NCBI GenBank assembly: GCA_016793415.1
Contig: JAEUMC010000017.1
Coordinates: 1-7,499, forward strand
DNA: 7,499 nucleotides
Reading direction: 5' to 3'
Source of the DNA: Devosia sp.
GTDB lineage: Bacteria > Pseudomonadota > Alphaproteobacteria > Rhizobiales > Devosiaceae
This document shows, in pieces, positions 6,993 to 7,499 of the stretch; the stretch's first letter is position 1; the number at the start of each line of letters is the position of its first letter. The translations under genes were made by a program, and so were the position numbers. The notes beneath the pieces are model-generated. The model was given only the letters and a program-made list of their open reading frames with translations. It did not search any database and was not told the origin of the DNA.

Positions 6993-7499
6993 TCAGAACT
7001 TCACCCCGAAGCCCAGCTTGACGGCGTGGTTCTGCGCGCCTTCGGCGAGCTGTCCGGAATAGCTGGCGGTCAGCGTGGCATCGGCGCTGAGGGCGAGGTC
7101 GAGGCCGGCTTCAAGGCTCAGGGCATCCTTGGCGATCGGCACGCCGATGCTGTCGAACGCGGCGCCGGTGGGGATGGCCAGCTGGATCGCGGTCTGGGTG
7201 TCGGCGAGGGCGTGCTGCCAGCCGAGTTGTGCGTGCAACTCGCCGGTCGCTTCGCCCAGGCTGAGCGGCGCAGTGACCCGCACGCCCAGCGTGGTGAAGG
7301 CGTTCTGGCTCGATGACCGCTCGGCCGAGAGCGCCGCGTTGGTGCCGCCGGTTTCCGTGAACGCATCAGTCGAATGGGAGACGACGGCGAGGCCGGCAAA
7401 GGGCGACAGCACCGCGGCACCAAGATCGAAGCGGTAGTCGAGCTCGCCGTAGGCCTGGAGCGTGCGGGCGCCATACTCCGCCGAGAGCTGTTCGCTGAA
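6993..7499 (-). CDS. Autotransporter C-terminal beta-barrel domain, 3' part of the gene
   Basis: The frame stays open to the right edge, so the passenger domain and start are outside the window; 168 residues are visible. The visible part matches the autotransporter beta-domain (type V secretion) in style: FSEQLSAEYGARTLQAYGELDYRFDLGAAVLSPFAGLA at the edge, then alternating polar/hydrophobic strands such as ALSLEAGLDLALSADATLTASYSGQLAEGAQNHAVKLGFGVKF. The very last residue is phenylalanine after an amphipathic strand, the signal used by the BAM machinery for outer-membrane insertion. The barrel would sit in the outer membrane and carry the unseen passenger to the surface. The GTG whose complement is 7410-7412 is internal, not a start. 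No T-run terminator follows the stop; the palindromic element lies 35 bases beyond it. The passenger, hence the function (adhesin, esterase, protease or other), cannot be told from here. Confidence 0.9.
   Translation of the reverse strand, partial: FSEQLSAEYGARTLQAYGELDYRFDLGAAVLSPFAGLAVVSHSTDAFTETGGTNAALSAERSSSQNAFTTLGVRVTAPLSLGEATGELHAQLGWQHALADTQTAIQLAIPTGAAFDSIGVPIAKDALSLEAGLDLALSADATLTASYSGQLAEGAQNHAVKLGFGVKF

Noticed and set aside
6769..7316. Forward frames across the palindromic element and opposite the autotransporter barrel
   Set aside because: They read through the palindromic repeats and are antisense to a recognised beta-barrel domain; no supporting start signal.

Overview
The window reads as GC-rich alphaproteobacterial chromosome. 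Protein style and gene order (sucD, then a roughly 1,000-residue E1 gene sucA starting MTRQEKNEQF, then sucB) fit the order Hyphomicrobiales. My best guess is a Devosia-like genus, but that is an impression from sequence style, not a database result.

Bases 1-5015 (+ strand) carry the 3' part of a TCA-cycle operon. It holds the end of sucD (succinyl-CoA synthetase alpha subunit), complete sucA (2-oxoglutarate dehydrogenase E1) and complete sucB (dihydrolipoyl succinyltransferase E2). E1 decarboxylates 2-oxoglutarate and passes the succinyl group to the lipoyl arm of E2. E2 makes succinyl-CoA, which SucCD converts to succinate with formation of a nucleoside triphosphate. All key catalytic residues I looked for are present. 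The operon appears to end right after sucB at a strong intrinsic terminator (5039-5070), so the E3 gene (lpd) is not directly attached here. The 161-base sucD-sucA gap holds three consecutive stem-loops and no obvious Shine-Dalgarno next to the sucA start.

Bases 5127-7499 are read from the - strand. In order of increasing coordinate they hold: a 69-residue secreted protein of unknown function with two cysteines and its own terminator; a ten-helix EamA/DMT-family transporter with its own terminator; a 414-base non-coding gap; and the C-terminal beta-barrel end of an autotransporter that runs off the right edge. The 414-base gap has a pair of interlocked inverted repeats just upstream of the transporter gene, an AT-rich patch, and a roughly 115-base composite palindromic element that looks like a dispersed intergenic repeat.

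The core metabolic half is ordinary and well conserved. The second half looks like a set of separately transcribed envelope genes. I see no defence island, CRISPR array, prophage, insertion sequence or RNA gene, and no clear evidence for a new multi-gene system. The points most worth a second look are the palindromic element, the interlocked repeats ahead of the transporter gene, and the small secreted protein with its structured leader.
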